Part shown: positions 1 to 15,200 of the stretch, in pieces
How positions within the stretch are numbered: the first letter of the stretch is position 1
How the letters are laid out: each line of letters starts with the position of its first letter
From: Phoebastria nigripes
Taxonomy: Eukaryota; Chordata; Aves; Procellariiformes; Diomedeidae
Assembly (NCBI GenBank): GCA_035582835.1
Contig: JAYKAV010002953.1
Span: 54,287-118,286 of the forward strand
DNA: 64,000 nucleotides
Direction of reading: 5' to 3'
The notes under the pieces: model-generated
Told to the model about the DNA's origin: nothing
The model's input: only the letters and a program-made list of their open reading frames with translations
Database searches by the model: none
Made by a program: the position numbers and the translations under genes

Positions 1-117
1 TNNNTNNTNTGAAACCCTTCACATACATGGTAGAGTCATTTGTAAGATCTCGTTTTACTGATGTAAATATAAACGTATATGAAACATTAATTTTTCCTAA
101 TCTTCTTGTATTTTCAG

Positions 118-200
118 CATAACTGAGGCAGATGATTCAAAGTGTGGCACGGTATTCCAAGATCTGAAGAAATCTGATAGCTTTTTGGGAAGCACTGAGG
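118..200 (+). CDS. KNDC1: KNDC1 exon 1 of the window
   Basis: Acceptor TATTTTCAG ends at 117 and donor G|GTGAGA follows 200. The exon enters with one base of a split codon and leaves in phase 1. It encodes an acidic, serine-rich linker starting ITEADDSKCG. It is the first exon visible; more 5' exons must lie outside the window. Confidence 0.65.
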
Positions 201-3200
201 GTGAGAAGGGACTTCATGTTTCTAGATCTTTGTGTGTGCTAGGAATCTATCAATGACACAAGTTTTGAGAGATTTGCACTTTGAGTGTGTCTTCAGGAAA
301 ACACTCACCTTAGCACTTATGAACATTTATCAGTGAATCTGAACATTATCAATGCCTTGGGGACCTGTTGTCTTTTATATGAAGCTTACATATGACCAAA
401 TGTCATTGAGTGGGATGCCCGTTTCATTTACTTTTACTTACTTTTATTTACACAGATGTCTGTTGAAAAACTCCCAAAATCCTAACTGCTACATGTGGTT
501 TTCTTGTGTTCATCCAGTAGATGTTCTAGTGGCATGCTTTAAAGTAGGGAGAGGGAAGGGGGACAGTCATACTGAGTCAGCTCCATGCAACATAGCAAGC
601 TTAGCTAGGCAGAGAGGAGAGCTTTAGAAAATGCTTATGACTCCTTAGGTGTTACTGAAGAAGTTGAGGACTGATTGAAGGATGACTGTGCAACAGATCT
701 GGTCCTTCTTTGTTCATTTATCAGAATTAAAACAAAATTAGGCAGTAAAATAAATAAAATGTATTAAAATAAAAAATGGTATTGTCAATAAAATTATTTA
801 CAAATTCTGGGGAAGGGAATTGTACAGAAATCTAGAAACTGAATTGCTTTTGGATTTAAATGGGCATTTTTAACTATTCATCAAAAGGGTTTTCACAAAC
901 AGGTAAAGAAGAATAGTCTTTACCTCTCTCCTAGAAATTCCTCCACTTCCCTATTCTATCCACTGAAGTGCCTTTTTAAAGATAGATAGCAAAATGAACA
1001 GTGGGTCAATTGATTTGTTAATCAAGATAGTTTTGCCTTTTGATCACAAACTTGGTTACAGGACACCATTTCAGGGCAGTCATTGAGGTTATATTAGTGG
1101 ATTGTTTATTTGTACTTCTTCAGTGTGGGTTTTGCATTTTTCCTGGCATACTTTGTAATTGAAGGTTTACAAAATATTCCATCTTTCAGTAACTGAACTC
1201 AAAACTGAGCTGGGACTGGTAAATCCCATTATTATAATAAAACCTTTACCGTTTCTAGGCTTGGTGTATTCATGGACAGGTTGTATTTGGTTGCTCTTGT
1301 ATCAATATTTCATTTTTTTTTCAAGATGGTTCAGCCAAGTTTCAGCATCTAAACTTGATTACTTCTCTGTTTTGAGCAAAGTTAAACCGTGTGTTCTTTA
1401 CAGAGCGGCTTATACCCCTACATTGTTAACTTTTATGGAAAAACATACATTTGTAAGTTTGCACTTGACTGCTGTCATTCTGTATTACAATTTTCCATTT
1501 TGGCTCAGAATGATTGCAAATGTAGAATCAAACTTTCCCATGGGGTATGTGATTTCTTTGCACCAGTAATTTAGGTCTGTTTGACTCCAAGGTGGCATAT
1601 CTAAGCCCTGGAGGGTTGTTCAAGTGAAAAGGGAGACTTCTGGCAGACGTAAAAGCTCCTGTCAGCATCATACCAACCTTTGACTGTCGCCTCAGTCCCT
1701 CAAGGTTGGTAGTAGCTGTTATAACTGCAAAGAAGTCCCATCATAGCTCAAGGGAATGAGTCCTGTAGGAATAGAAAGTTTTAACATCTGTGTCCCCTTT
1801 GGCTGTATCAAGTATTCTTGCCTTCTATGTACGGAATAAAAGCTTCAAGACTTATGGATGGAAAAAACCTCAAGAGCTAAGCTTTTTACCAATGCGTGCA
1901 CAGGTCTGACATATTTAACTTTTGTTTTAAAGCTTCTGTACTATGCTTTGATAAATGCTTGTTGTATGTGCGCAGAACATATTTTGTCATTTTCAGAAAT
2001 GTATTGACCAAAGCTTAATAGTTCTGGAATGTCTTTAACCTTTATCATTTTACAATGTGTAGTTGAGAAAAAGAAAGCACAGAGCCAAAATAAGCATCTA
2101 ACACTACTGTTAGAGGGCATAGGTAGTCTCATAACTGTATTTTGTATGTGCAGTGTTTAAGTTCAATAAAGCACGCATCACAGCACATGACCATTATTTC
2201 TTTCCTCCCCATACACCCTCTTTAGGAGAAGGAGAAGCAACCTTTGGTGTGAAGGCTGAGCCTATGATAAATACATCATTAGCTGAAATGGATTTTGACG
2301 AGTCACCTTCGGATAATTTCAAAAAAGAATTAAGGCTGCAGAATATTATCCCTGTAGAAAAAAAGGGGCAATGTTTACAAAGCAATGGCTGTTGTATTGG
2401 TCCAGGCTTTACAGAAGAAAATACAGAGCCAGAGGAAGAGACCGTAATAAAGATAGCTGGAAACAGCTACCTTGTGTCTCCCAATCTGCCTGACTTTCAT
2501 AGCTGTAGTCCTGGTTGGAGCAGTGCATTTTATGGAGCTGAATGTTTTGATTCAGAAGTTCATAGTTACATGAAAAACCTTGGAAAGCAGAAATCAAGTG
2601 AGTCACAAAATATAGATGCTAAAAAAGTGGTGAGTACATTGATTTAAAATCATTAAGATACCTCTTTACTTGCTAGTTAAAAGTATGATAATATTTATTG
2701 TGTTATAGTGAGATGAAACCCCCTTTCTTCTTTTAAATACTGACTCTTAAGTGTTTTAAAATCCTCAAAATTTGTGATGTCTTATCAATAAAGCAGGGTA
2801 AGGGTAGTATTCCAAAATAAAGAGCACTGGCGTGAAATTGATAATTGCTGACCTACAAGCCATCTTCTCTTCCTGAAGTTGACCAAAAAAGTACCGTCTG
2901 CCATATGCACCAACCCCATGGTGGTAATATTATAGAAAGAGCTAAGAATGGCTATGACTGGTGTATATCACAATCTCTCAAGAGGTCCTCCTTGTCATGT
3001 GCTCTGAGCCCTTTGCCTTGGTCACAGTGAATTCCCTGACAGCTTCTCACAGTTTGCAAGCAGAATGGCAGTTATTTGCTCACATCTTCTCTTGGAGACG
3101 GCTGATCATCATGATGAATGCAGCCTTGTGCCTTTTAAGCAGCTTGCGGGGGGATGGGGTAGCATGGGTAGGGGGGGTGGGTTGTTTTAGATTAGCAAGG

Positions 3201-6200
3201 TCTTCCATTCACTTAAAGATCATATTGATCATGTTTACTTAATTTTTACATTTATGCATCTATCTATAACAAGCTTCAGTTTGTAAATATTTTTGTAAAT
3301 ATTTCAAGTCCAAAGCCACAGAGTAAGGATAATATATGAAACTATAGAAATCTATATAGTTGGAGCTGGTTCATGGGAAGGAAAAGGAAAAATTTAAGTA
3401 AATGAGTTACCAACACTGGAAGACCTATTAGTATAGGGACACCTGGAATCTTTTTGTGTCCCTGAGAATGGTTAGTTGTCTAGTCTGTGTATCCTTATTG
3501 TTTCTGCCAGATAACATGTTTAATAAAGATGAAGCAGGAGTTGCACTGCTCTTGTGGATTTCCTTACTATGGGCAGTTAGTTGAATTTGTTGCTTTATTT
3601 TTTAAGTGAGCTTGACAAAGTAGAACTGAACAGCTGAGAACACAATCTAGACTTCTTTGTTTCCAGATAGCCAGTTTAAATCCCAATGAATCTATTTACA
3701 TTCATTTTTTTGAAGCACTGTGACCTCACTTCAGTTTTCAGTAAAAAAACAACTATTTTTCTGTTATGAGGCAAGTTAAAGCCTGAACCACTGAGGATGT
3801 TCTACTTTTTTTTTTGGCTCCTTAATGTTCAGGTGTAACTCTATAGGAGAAAATAGCATGAGAAACTTGACCTACTATTGGGTTATGTCAAAATAAATAA
3901 ATAAAAATTATTTTAAAAAAGTTTTCAGGACTGTCACTCTCAAATTTCCATCTACTCAAAAATTCCTATTGCTAATCCTATAGGGCTGTTTAATTCTGTG
4001 TAAGCATGCCAGCTAGAGAAAAACAGGCTTGCATAATCTCCCTTACTTGAAGGACTAATTCTTGACTGAAGAACAGATTTTCACAAGTAAGGAGTTTTCA
4101 TAAGCATCTAAATAGATTTTTCTGTTTCAACAGGCAGTCTTTTTTACTTTGAGATTTTACAGACTACTCAGCAATTTAGTTTGATTCAAAAGGACGAATT
4201 ATCTTCTGAGTTCTTGGCAATTGTTGTCCCTATTTAACAGGCATACAACAAAAATGAAACAAGATTTATGGTGCTTACAGTCTGCTTTGGAATTTGCTTA
4301 TGAAATTAATGCATACTATTATACATTGCTACTATATGCATTAATGCATTAGAACTTGGCTAACCCTACAATCATACAGGAGTCTGGGGAGAAAATAGTC
4401 ATGAGGTATCTCTGTAGAAAATTATATTGTGTTTGTGCCCAGTACATTCCACTGGAGGAAGATTACTATTGATACAAAGTGCAGTTCATTCAGTTTAGCA
4501 ATTGGTAAACAATTCATTTAGAGAGCAAGAGAACGCAAATTCCAATAGCTGAAAAAGATGCATACTACTCTGAGGATAAGTGAACTAATCTTCCTTGTGT
4601 TATCTAAAATTAGTGTGAAGTCTGAATAGCTGGACAAAAATTAGACTCTAATCTTATTCTGTCTCAGTAATGCAGAAATAACGTATGTGATCTGGACTGC
4701 ATATAAGGCCAGGTGGACAAACAAGAATAAAATAATTATTTGCAGACAATAGAAGCTTGGTATCTTATATAAATAGTCTTCCTAATTTGTGAGATCCTTT
4801 TGTGTCCAAGTTACAAGGAATACAATTATAAACTGTCATCTTCAATTATGAAGTCAAATTCAGTTTATATTCCACCATTTTCTTCAGAGAAGAAGGTTAA
4901 GAGAAGATTAAATACTCTTGTACAACACAGAAATGTTTTGAATGCATTGCAAAAGAAAAGTTAATTTTCACAAAAAAGCATGTACGTGCAGATACATATA
5001 TTCTCTGTTGTACTGTTTATATAAAAAAGTCTTGGTTCACTAGAATATTCAGGTATATAATCTTAAAAATATTTTTAATAACGTATTAAATGTTCGTTCT
5101 TTTTTTTTTTTTTTTAATTAAAAATGCTTTTAAAGTGTCTTGTTACTACAAATTCAACAAAGGCTAGTTTAAAATATCGGTTACTTTTTGGTCGCATGGC
5201 TATTTTTATTTCTTTCACTACCATAGCATCAACAACTTTAATCTTTCTGCTGGCATTACTACCACACTGATTTTCTGTGAAACCCAACTTCTTCCAAATG
5301 CGTTTAAAATAAAAACTTGGAGAATCATAATGCTCCAATTTCAGGAGTCTTGAACATTTAACCTGAGCAAAGAAAACCTTCCTAAAATCCTGCTGTTTTT
5401 CAAAACTCCATCAGTCATGGCAATTTCTGAAATAAACTATTAGCAATATTGTTGAAATGAGATTAACTGCTACAAGTTTTAACTGGTCAATATATACAAG
5501 AAAGACAGGGGGGAAAATACAAAACTGAAATTTATTTTTCTGCTATTGCAGCAGTCAGGAGACAATGATTCTTAGCTGTAAGACAATCGATTATCAATAT
5601 GTAGGTGATAAGCAGCTCTACCCAGCTTCTTTCTGCTGTCTCTGCTGCCTGATTTATCAAACCAAACACTACAAATCAACTGTGAAAATGTATAGCATGA
5701 TTCTAATCTCCATACCAGCAGCTGACAAAGACCAGTTCATATCTCATTTTGAACAATATGGATGTTGCTGGTACCATTGATAGGGGTAGGATTTAACATT
5801 TGTAAGTCCTCATGTATTGTTGTACTTGGATGTAGCCAACAGCTGTATTTGTACAGCAGTGTTTTCAGCTAGTTTTATTTGTTAATATGAACATTTATAC
5901 GTGTTATACTTGGAGTACATGTTATTTAGAAAATAAATGTGGTCGTTAATCATTGGCATTTATGAAGTGTTAACACTGTTAATGTGTAAACAACAAATAA
6001 GAGCTGTGCAAATTCCAAGGGAATGATGCACTGTCTGAACCAAAATACTGAGAAAATAAAATAGACTCAATGTGAAAATTAACATGAGTTTTCTGCCAAA
6101 GTAGAAGCTCAAAAAAGTTAACTATTCTAGTTGCCAACTTCTCACTGTAAAATCTAGTAGAGAAAATGCGTGTGTCCCATATCCAGTCCAGGAGGACTAC

Positions 6201-9200
6201 AAGGTCCAAAGGAAGGCTTGCAAGTGGCTGTTTCAAGCAGGAAGGTGTTTTGAGTTGCTGGAGGGAAGTTCTGCCTCTCTTGCAAGGTAGAGCTGTTTGT
6301 CTCCACCCTATCCTTCCTTGTTTAAATCATCTGTTAACCAGTTTTATTTCAGAAGCCAGTTCCTTGATTAGCTGTAGTCTAGTTTTCATTGTCTGGCAAG
6401 GATTATATCAACCTACTTTTTGCCCCAGGTCTCTGACAGATTTTTAAAAAGTCAGCAATAAAGTTGAGCTGATTCTACAGCTTTGCGGTAAAGGGTGCTA
6501 AAGCAGCGTTTAGGAGTTGCTATTTCAAAGAGTGAATGTTTAAAGATAGACATTTGACCTCAACTACATTTATCCTTAATTAGTGGTACTACCCTTTCAT
6601 AGGGATAGGTCTGCTTGGTCAGTTCAGGTCTAGTCTGCAACTGGAACAGAGTACTGAATGAGAGTCTAACCACACCAAAAATTACAGTTTTGGAGACACA
6701 TACATCTCATTAATACACTTATCTCTCCAATGAAAATATTCATATGATTCAAATGTTTCTTTATTCACCTTCTAAAACTTAATGCAATTAAATTTATTTA
6801 GTTTTTTTAAGTTTGTAAGTAGGTTTGAGAGCATGCAGGTTCTGAGAAACTCTGAGTGCCAGAACATATAATTATATTATGGCAGACTAAATATTCTGCC
6901 ATAAAAATAATTAACTTCTTTATTTTTCTACTGGAACCTGTTGGATATTGTCTGCACCTTAGATAGGTTGTGATTTAATAAGATGCAAAAAGTAAAACAT
7001 TTTTTATATGATGAACAATATTAACAATAGGATTAATCAAGCTATTATGATTCAAAAAAAATGGTAATATGTACTCTTATGTTTGGAAGGAATATGAAAT
7101 AGCTAGCATAAAAAATAAAATATTTATGGACCAAGGTGACACTTTCAAATGTCATAAAAATAATCAATGCTTTACTGTTTAGGTGCTTATCAGATAATTC
7201 ATTGTGGTTCTTAAGGTCAGCAAAGGTTAATCTACATTTAGAAAAGTTAGTCCTTAGGCAAGCAAGTATATGTTCCCTGCCTCACATCACCTCTAGTCCA
7301 GGAGCTGCTGATTTTGCACCCTCATACAGAGCGCATCCAGGCAAATCAAACCAAGTCCTTGCAGCCAGAGCAAGAAGGGAAGGCAGCTACCAGGGCTGCC
7401 ATTTCTCTGGGGCGATGTCGAAGTCTGCCCTCACAATGAGAAGAGCTTTCTTTCTGTAGTCTGATAAGCTGGCTTCCGTTCTCTTGCAGCCCCAAGCCTT
7501 CACCCTCAGCCTTTGCTCTTTTCCTCTTTGCCCGCACTAAGTTTCAGTTATCCCCCAGATCTCATAAGCTACTTGTAAGAGTCTCCACCAAACTTTGGTG
7601 CACCCAAGCTGTGACTAGGAGGTTTCCAGCACAAGTTTTGCATATTCTGGCCACAATTTTCCCTTTCCCATTCCTTTTCTCTTTTCCTTTCCCTTCTGCC
7701 AATATTCTGCATCCTTTGGTGGGGCCACCTTTCAGCATGTAAAAAACTTATGCTTCAAGGACAGATTGAAATTTGCAATTTTCCCAAGTAAACAAAGTCA
7801 CTCTATCATTACTTTGTTCCCTAGACTATGGGATGTTCTATAGAAAAGTGTCCTGACAAATTAAGTGTACTTCAAAGGGAGCAGAACAATTGAACGTATA
7901 GCTTCATGAAAAATGTTTATATTCTAGACTTGCCTAAAATGGAAGATGATGTGGAATAGACTGGGAATTTGCTACTGACTTCATTGCTACTCACCTGAAG
8001 TTATTTAGGGGACAAACCACTTCTGTCCATCAGATTCCAAACGTCAGAAAATGGCCACTCTTTCTGGTTCCCTTTCTGTGTTCATAGTCTCTTAATCAAC
8101 TTAGTTTCACTTTAATTGATGAAACAAAAACAAACCTTTAAGTAAAAGCAAGCAGTTTCCAATTCAGAATCTGGATAATAGCTTTTCTGTGCTTTCACTA
8201 TTCTCTATGTGACGCCTGTGTAGTGGTAAGTCTTTTAAAAATCCACAGGGCTTTTGTGACTCTTGCTGCTAATGAACTATGTTGTTAAACCTTTTGAGCT
8301 TTTCTGAAAAACAGTGACAGGTTTTTCTCAAACTCAAATTAATTTCTAGTAAGTCCATCCCATTAAAGCTAACCTATTTACCAATCTGTTGTTTGATATG
8401 TTAGCTCTGAGCTATGTGTTTTCTGATCACTCTGCTTGTGGGAATTCTGTCTGCTGCATTCAGTGAACTTACTCCATTTAAAATGCTCTTTCATGTAACT
8501 GGGTCACTGGTAGTTAGCTTAGGACCCAAGTGCAAAAGCCACCACTTTTTTTAAAACACAACACACATCATGTTTATTGTTTCATAATAAATCAGAAGCT
8601 GAACCCAAAGTGGATGGCCCATTTTCATTGGTTGGTAAAATAATGAAATCTTTGAGATGCAAGCAAATATAAATGTTTACATTAAATTTTATATTATTGT
8701 GAGAAGCCCGATATACTTCCATTTCTATCCATTGTTTAAGTTATATAATTCTACAGAAATTTAGTTTCTTTTTTCAATTATGTAAAATGCATAAATATAA
8801 AATATGTAAGCTGAACTTCAAAACTGATATGTCCTTTATTTGTAGAGCAGCTGTCCTGCCTGCCTTCTGACCTGGTTGTATAATATAATGTAATTATACT
8901 TGTTTGGAAACCATTGCTTTCAGTCAAACATTCAGTTCTTGCTGCAAATATAGGTCAGCTGCTTAACAGAGCATTTCTGGGGTCTGCACTGATTTCAGAA
9001 CCCATCACTTTTAATTCTGGATGACTTCTGAGTGTAACTTAAAAATGCTCTTGAAAACAACCAGATAAGTGCAATTATAACTAAAGGCATATTTATATAA
9101 ACGGATTCAGACAAACTTCAATGCGGTCTCATCGTACACAAACCAGCTCCAGTTCTTAAGCTGTAGAACTGTGGCATAACTAATGCTTTTCTGGGGACAG

Positions 9201-12200
9201 GTGATGCCTGCTGTAACTTGCCTGTAAGCACAGGTGTGAAAGGTAATTTTTCCTGATTAATATATTCTTGTCTGTTTGGATGTTCCTTTTTTCATACAAA
9301 ATAATTCTCTTCTAAAACTTCAGTTTCCTACTAGAACCTTGCATTTACCATTCTGATCAGAATCCTTTTTCTCTTTAAATAGGAACTAGAACAATTGCTA
9401 ATGATGGAGACAAAAAATTACAGAAAGACCATAAAGTTTTACCAGAAACTATTGCAGAAAGAAAGAAGAAGCAAAGGTAAGATTACAGCAACTTGCCAGT
9501 AATGAAATGGATGCGTAGTACTTGTAAGGATTTTTTTTTCTGTAAATCAGAATCATTGATATTCTTATGCTGTGTGTTTTAAATCTAAAGGTCCTGAAAC
9601 TAAATCTATGTTGCCCAAATTGAGAGGACAGCTACAGGAGATGAAATCAAAAGTGCAGTTTCTTGAACTGGTGAAGAAATACGTGCAGGCAAGTCAGACT
9701 TTATTTTGCCTGTGTTTCATTTGTCATTTCATTACTGCATCAGTGTAGTTGGCTGCTCAAGTCAGTATATGAAATGTGAAATGTTTTGTGTCAAAAAGTG
9801 CCAAATTAAGTAGGATCTAAAAGAATCATTGAAATAAAGGTAATTGCTATTAGTATTGTTTAAAAAGGAAAAAAAACAATTTTATGAAATGCGATTTGGC
9901 TTTGAGTTGACTGCATTTTGTGTGGATTTTCCTCTTTATTTTCCTACGTTTTATTTTTTCATGGCTTTGCATCTTTGAGCAGATCATGTATGCAGAGCAG
10001 TGGGGTGTGGAATCCTGTGTGTTGCCTACAGTCATTCATAATGGGAGAACTGACACCGTGGATGTGGCACCTACGGATGAGTCCTCATTGCTTCTTTACT
10101 ATAACACAGAGAAACACCAATGTAATAATCAAAATGGAATAAAAGTTCTGCAGGCTGGTACACCACTTGGTTTAATGGCCTATTTATATTCTAGGTATAG
10201 TATATTTTGCACATCCTTAACTGGGAGAGGGTTGAGGCAGGAATTTTCCTAATTCAGGAAAAAATAGTCTCCGTGATAAATCCTAGTTACTCAAGATTGC
10301 ATAAATTCTCCTTTCTTGTATCAAGTTTAATGTTATTTCTATGAACACTTATTTACAGAAATGGACATGGAAATGGCAAAAGACAGCCTGATAAGAAATA
10401 AGCCAAACTGCTAAGTTTGGATTTGATTAAAACTCAAAGCATTTGATAATAAATCAAAAACTAATAACTTTAAACTTTTTTATCCTTTACTTATTTGAGG
10501 TTTTGCTCTGATAGTTGCCATGGAATCAAGGCTTTATGTTACTGCCAGCAGTATAACAATTCTTCAGAACATATAATTTGATAATTCTTATTAGTAGGGT
10601 CTGGATGTGAAAATGTATAGGTTCTGTTTTTACAGATTGTTGCCCGTCCTTGGGACTGATCAAGATGCAGGCTTATCTCAGGGCTTAACTGGGGACAAAG
10701 GTGTCCTTTAACCTTCAACTAGGGTGAGGGCAGTGTTGTTTTAAGGTACCTGAGCTGTAATAGTATCAAGGATGGAAACTGCCTGAGAGACTCCATCAGA
10801 CTTGTGCCACTGTAGAGGGAGCAACTTCCTCCCAGCTACTTCTCCCAGCTCATCCTGACTCTGAGACCCAGTTACTTATCCTGAGTGCTGCTTTTCCTGG
10901 TAGTTAATATTTTGCATGAAGTGAACAAATTGTTTTGGAATTAGAGCTTCCACATTCATCAAACCCAAACTTTCATGGTTAGCCGTAAGCCATCAGGAAG
11001 ACATGACAATTAACCTGTGTTTAGACCTTGAGAGTGTGTGTGTGTGTATAGATTTAAAAAATAAAACACACTCATTTTTAAAGTGTGTACAGTAAGTATA
11101 TTCTGTTGTTAAAGCAACTACTGCTCTAATTAGAGCTACAGGAAATATTTTCTTGCTTAAAGTTTCTACTTTTTATGCTGTTGTTACAATAAAAATCTTT
11201 TAAAACAACATCAAGTGAGATGATAGAAAAAAGAAAATTAAATATGTTCTTCCATACTATTTAGAATGTAACTTTTGATAATAGAAATGTCAAAGTGGTT
11301 CTTCACAAAATTGCAAGTAGAGAAACTTTTTTAAAACAAATTATGCTTTCAGTGTTGGCGATCACAATATTTGATGTGTAAAAATAAAATAAAAAGGAAT
11401 CAAGGCTTTATGTAGAGCTTGAGAATTTAAAATCCCTACTAATTCTTGATATTTTGAGGATTTTTTTGCTGTTGCTGTACTCTAATGCAAGAAGAAATTG
11501 TGTTCTTTCTTGTCTGAAGTTTTTCTTGTGCTTCACAGAAATGCATTTTTAGAAGGTTATGTACAGCAGTTTCTCTACACATTTCGCTATTTCTGCACAC
11601 AAGAAGAATTTTTGCAGTTTCTTCTTGATAGAATCAGCAGCACTTTATCCAGGTACAGTAATTTCCTGTGGAAAATATTATCAGAGCACAATTGACTTTT
11701 TCCCCCAATGGCAAATAGCAGTTTCTGAAAAGAACTACTTAATTAAATTGAATTTTTATGTTTGTTTTTGTAAGACTCTCTTGACAAGTAAGAGTGAAAC
11801 TAGAGCAAGTGATATATTTGACAATGTGCTTACTTCTTTTTTCTTCTGAATCTGAGTCTTACTTTTGCCAGTTGTTCAGCGATGGGTTGTAAGTACAACC
11901 ACAGCTTTGTTTCCATAGAGCCATGGATTCTAGAGACGTGAAACATAAGGATTTAAGATAGTACAATCAATACCAAATAATACTTGTGGTTTTTTCAACA
12001 CTTATTGGAATTGGATGTCAATTTTGGTGACATAAGTGCCTTTTTCTTCTCACCAGTGCAAGCCTGGATCCTTCCACATCACTTACCAAAATATGTAACC
12101 GCAGTTTCTACATCCTGCAGGCTTGGATTGAAGACTGCTACAGTGTAGACTTTGCAACAAATACTGATCTTTTGTGTACCCTAAAAGAATTTATTTCTTC

Positions 12201-15200
12201 CAAGGTAAGTCATAATTTCAGTAGAAGCTTTAGGGGGGAAAAAAAAAAAATCAGTTGAAGTCAGTTATGGTATATGTAAGATTGTTATTACAAAAACTGT
12301 CCTAATTACAATTAAAGTAAAAGAAAAATAATGCTATCTTTGACAGCTATGTTCAATATGTCTGGTTTTGGACAGACATGAATCTTACAACTATATTCTG
12401 TCTTGCTTATAATTTATGGGAAATTGAGTTCAACATTCTGTTAACCTGTTTTGCATTTACAGGTTGCTCCATTAAATGGCTATGGTGGGCGCTTGTTGTC
12501 ATTGCTTGAGGATGCTTCTACCAGGAAAAGTGGTAGTGCTCATCAGTGCTCCAGCATGGACAAATGTGAAGAGGAGGGCAAGGAGGACAGAAAAACATTA
12601 CATTCTCTATGTAAAAAGCTCTCAGAAGATGTTTCCAGAAAGGCACGTGTTTTCTTCAGACTGCAGTATATGGAGTGCATTTCCATATATTATTTTCTGA
12701 CAAAAACTAGAGTATCTAGCTTAGTGTCTAGACCCTGATTTAGTAAAATTCATGTACCTGCATTTTAAATTTTCTTTTGAAAGTATCTAAGGCCTAAACA
12801 GTTCTATAACTGTAAGTCTTAATTGCACCCTGTCAGCTGTTTCAGTAATAATAGCTCAGATAATCAAAATTTTGAGGGGAGTTGAACTCTTCATCCTTGA
12901 TACTAGCATGTGGCTCATAGTTACAAGGAAACATTTTCCCCCTTGTCAAACATTAATACTTTTTATTAGGCAAGTATCTTTGTAAGTCTATAAATATAGG
13001 AAAACAGTGGGGGGTGAGAAGTTTCCTGCTAGATCTTCAAAGCTTGTAGCAAAAACTTGTCTGAACTTTTGTCTGTATTTACTGGTTCATATAGTGTGCT
13101 AGGGAAAAGTAACCCCAGAAGCTGGAGCATACTGTAGGCTTTTCCTGAAAAAAGATCTCTCTACAGAGTGACCAAAATGACATGTGGAAGTCAAATGTAT
13201 AAATAATGTGCAAGTTGAATTTAGAATCAGCCTCTTGCTAAAGGTGCAGAATTCCATGGGGTATACTGAGGATTCAACCAATAAAGGGCAAGCAGGATAG
13301 AGAAAACCTGGACTTCTTTTGTTGTCACTGCATCATAATGATACTGGAAGGTAGAAGAAGGGAAAAGAATGGAAAATCAAATATTTCTTTGGAAAGGGCT
13401 GTTTGACTCTAAGCAAAAAGAGTAGAAGAAATAGTAAGAGATAGTAAGAAGTAAAACATAATATATAAAACTTCAGAATGTAAACTATTTTATGGCAGCA
13501 AGCTTGAATACACAGAAGTTTCGATTGTTGATTGACATCTAGTAACCTCCTGCTCAGACTCATCAACTGTGCATTATATTAGTTTAAAATAGCAATGTTG
13601 AGTAAACCAATTAGTGTCTGGGCTAACCTTGAAGATTAGCTGAAGAGTTTTGCATCTGCAAAGGTGTTTCTCTAACAAAACATTCCAGAAAGTTAAATCA
13701 AGGGGAGACATAATGTTTGCTTTAAAGAAATTGTAGCTTTACATATTTTTTTTCTACAGAACTTTAACTGGAAGCTTTCCAAAGGTATGGGACCAATTGC
13801 ACAATATCAGAGAGAGCGACTATACACTATTTCATCAGTTTTGCCAAAGCCATGCTATAACAGTTTTACAGAAGAATTCCCAGCCTCCTTTGCAAAAGCA
13901 GATGAAGTGGGACCATATCTCTTGATAGAATACAGTGCGCAACAGCTTTGTTGTCAGCTGACATTACTGCAACAGGTACAAAGGACTAGGTTTACTTGGA
14001 AGTACAAGTAGTATCTCTCTCCTTACTTTATACTCAGCTGCCTTTCTCTACCATTTCCCAACCCTGTTTCAAGCTTATTTCATACTATTTCGTAAGACTT
14101 TGAATTAAAATAATCTGTTTTTCTCTTGAAATCTCTACAGTAAAATTTAGAATGGCTAATTCTGTTCTTGGGCTGTAATCCCTCTGATAAATTTGCTGAA
14201 GGCAGGGCGGGGGGAGGGAGGGGGAACTTCTGTCATTTTTATCCCCGAGCATTTTAGAAGAACTGCTAGATCTAACAACAGATATATCTTGCTCTTTTTG
14301 TTTAGGAAGTATTTCATAAATGCCATCCAGTACACTTTCTAAATTCAAGAGCACTTGGTGTTAAAGACAAATGTGTTGCTGTCCAAAAGTAAGTTGCTTG
14401 TTTTAACCGCCCTTCTATTCTGTTGATGCACAATACATCCAGGAAGAGGGAAACATTTTAAATACTTAATATCTTTTTGACAGACTAGATAGTCTGTTTA
14501 CATAAATGTTTGAATTTCAGGAGATTTTATACACGTATATGTACCTATGCATGTATGTGTATGTGGTAGGTCACATTTGCAAGGTGATTTCTTTGAAATC
14601 TAAAGTGGGTCAGGCCAAAATATTTCTGAAAACTTGTGTTAGGGGGGTTGCTTCAGAGGTTTTATTTTTGTCGGAAAAAATTGTAATGGTTTCTGAAACA
14701 GGCTACTTGATAATGCCTGTGTGTATGTATATAAAACCTCAATGACCGTTACAGAATCATAGAATAGATGAGGTTGGAAAAGACCTCTCAAGGCCGTGTA
14801 GTCCAACCCCCTGCCTTGAGCAAAGTCAGATAGAGCAGGCTGCCCGGGATTGTGTGCAGTTGGGTTCTGAATGTGGATGGAGACTCCACAACCTCTCTGT
14901 GCAATATTCATTTTGTACTGTTAGGTAGATGAAGTATCACTATTCACAGATGCGTAAGAATTTTCCTATAGTTATTAGAGTGGTTACCAACCTATTTAAA
15001 TTACTTGCTCAACAGTAATTAACGTTTTCATCCAGCCACATGGACCTAATCATATTTGATTATGGTCTACTTCTTACATACTCAGTGTATACAGCTAGCT
15101 TCTAATTACTACTTGTTAATTGCACTACCTGTAGTAGAATTTTCTGTCTAAGGATAGGGAATGAACACCTGAAGCAGCTCATCTTTTGCAGATTGTTAAA

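Noticed and set aside
352..627. 91-codon frame near the window start
   Set aside because: Lies in a KNDC1 intron, lacks suitable splice sites in phase with neighbours, and shows no family similarity.
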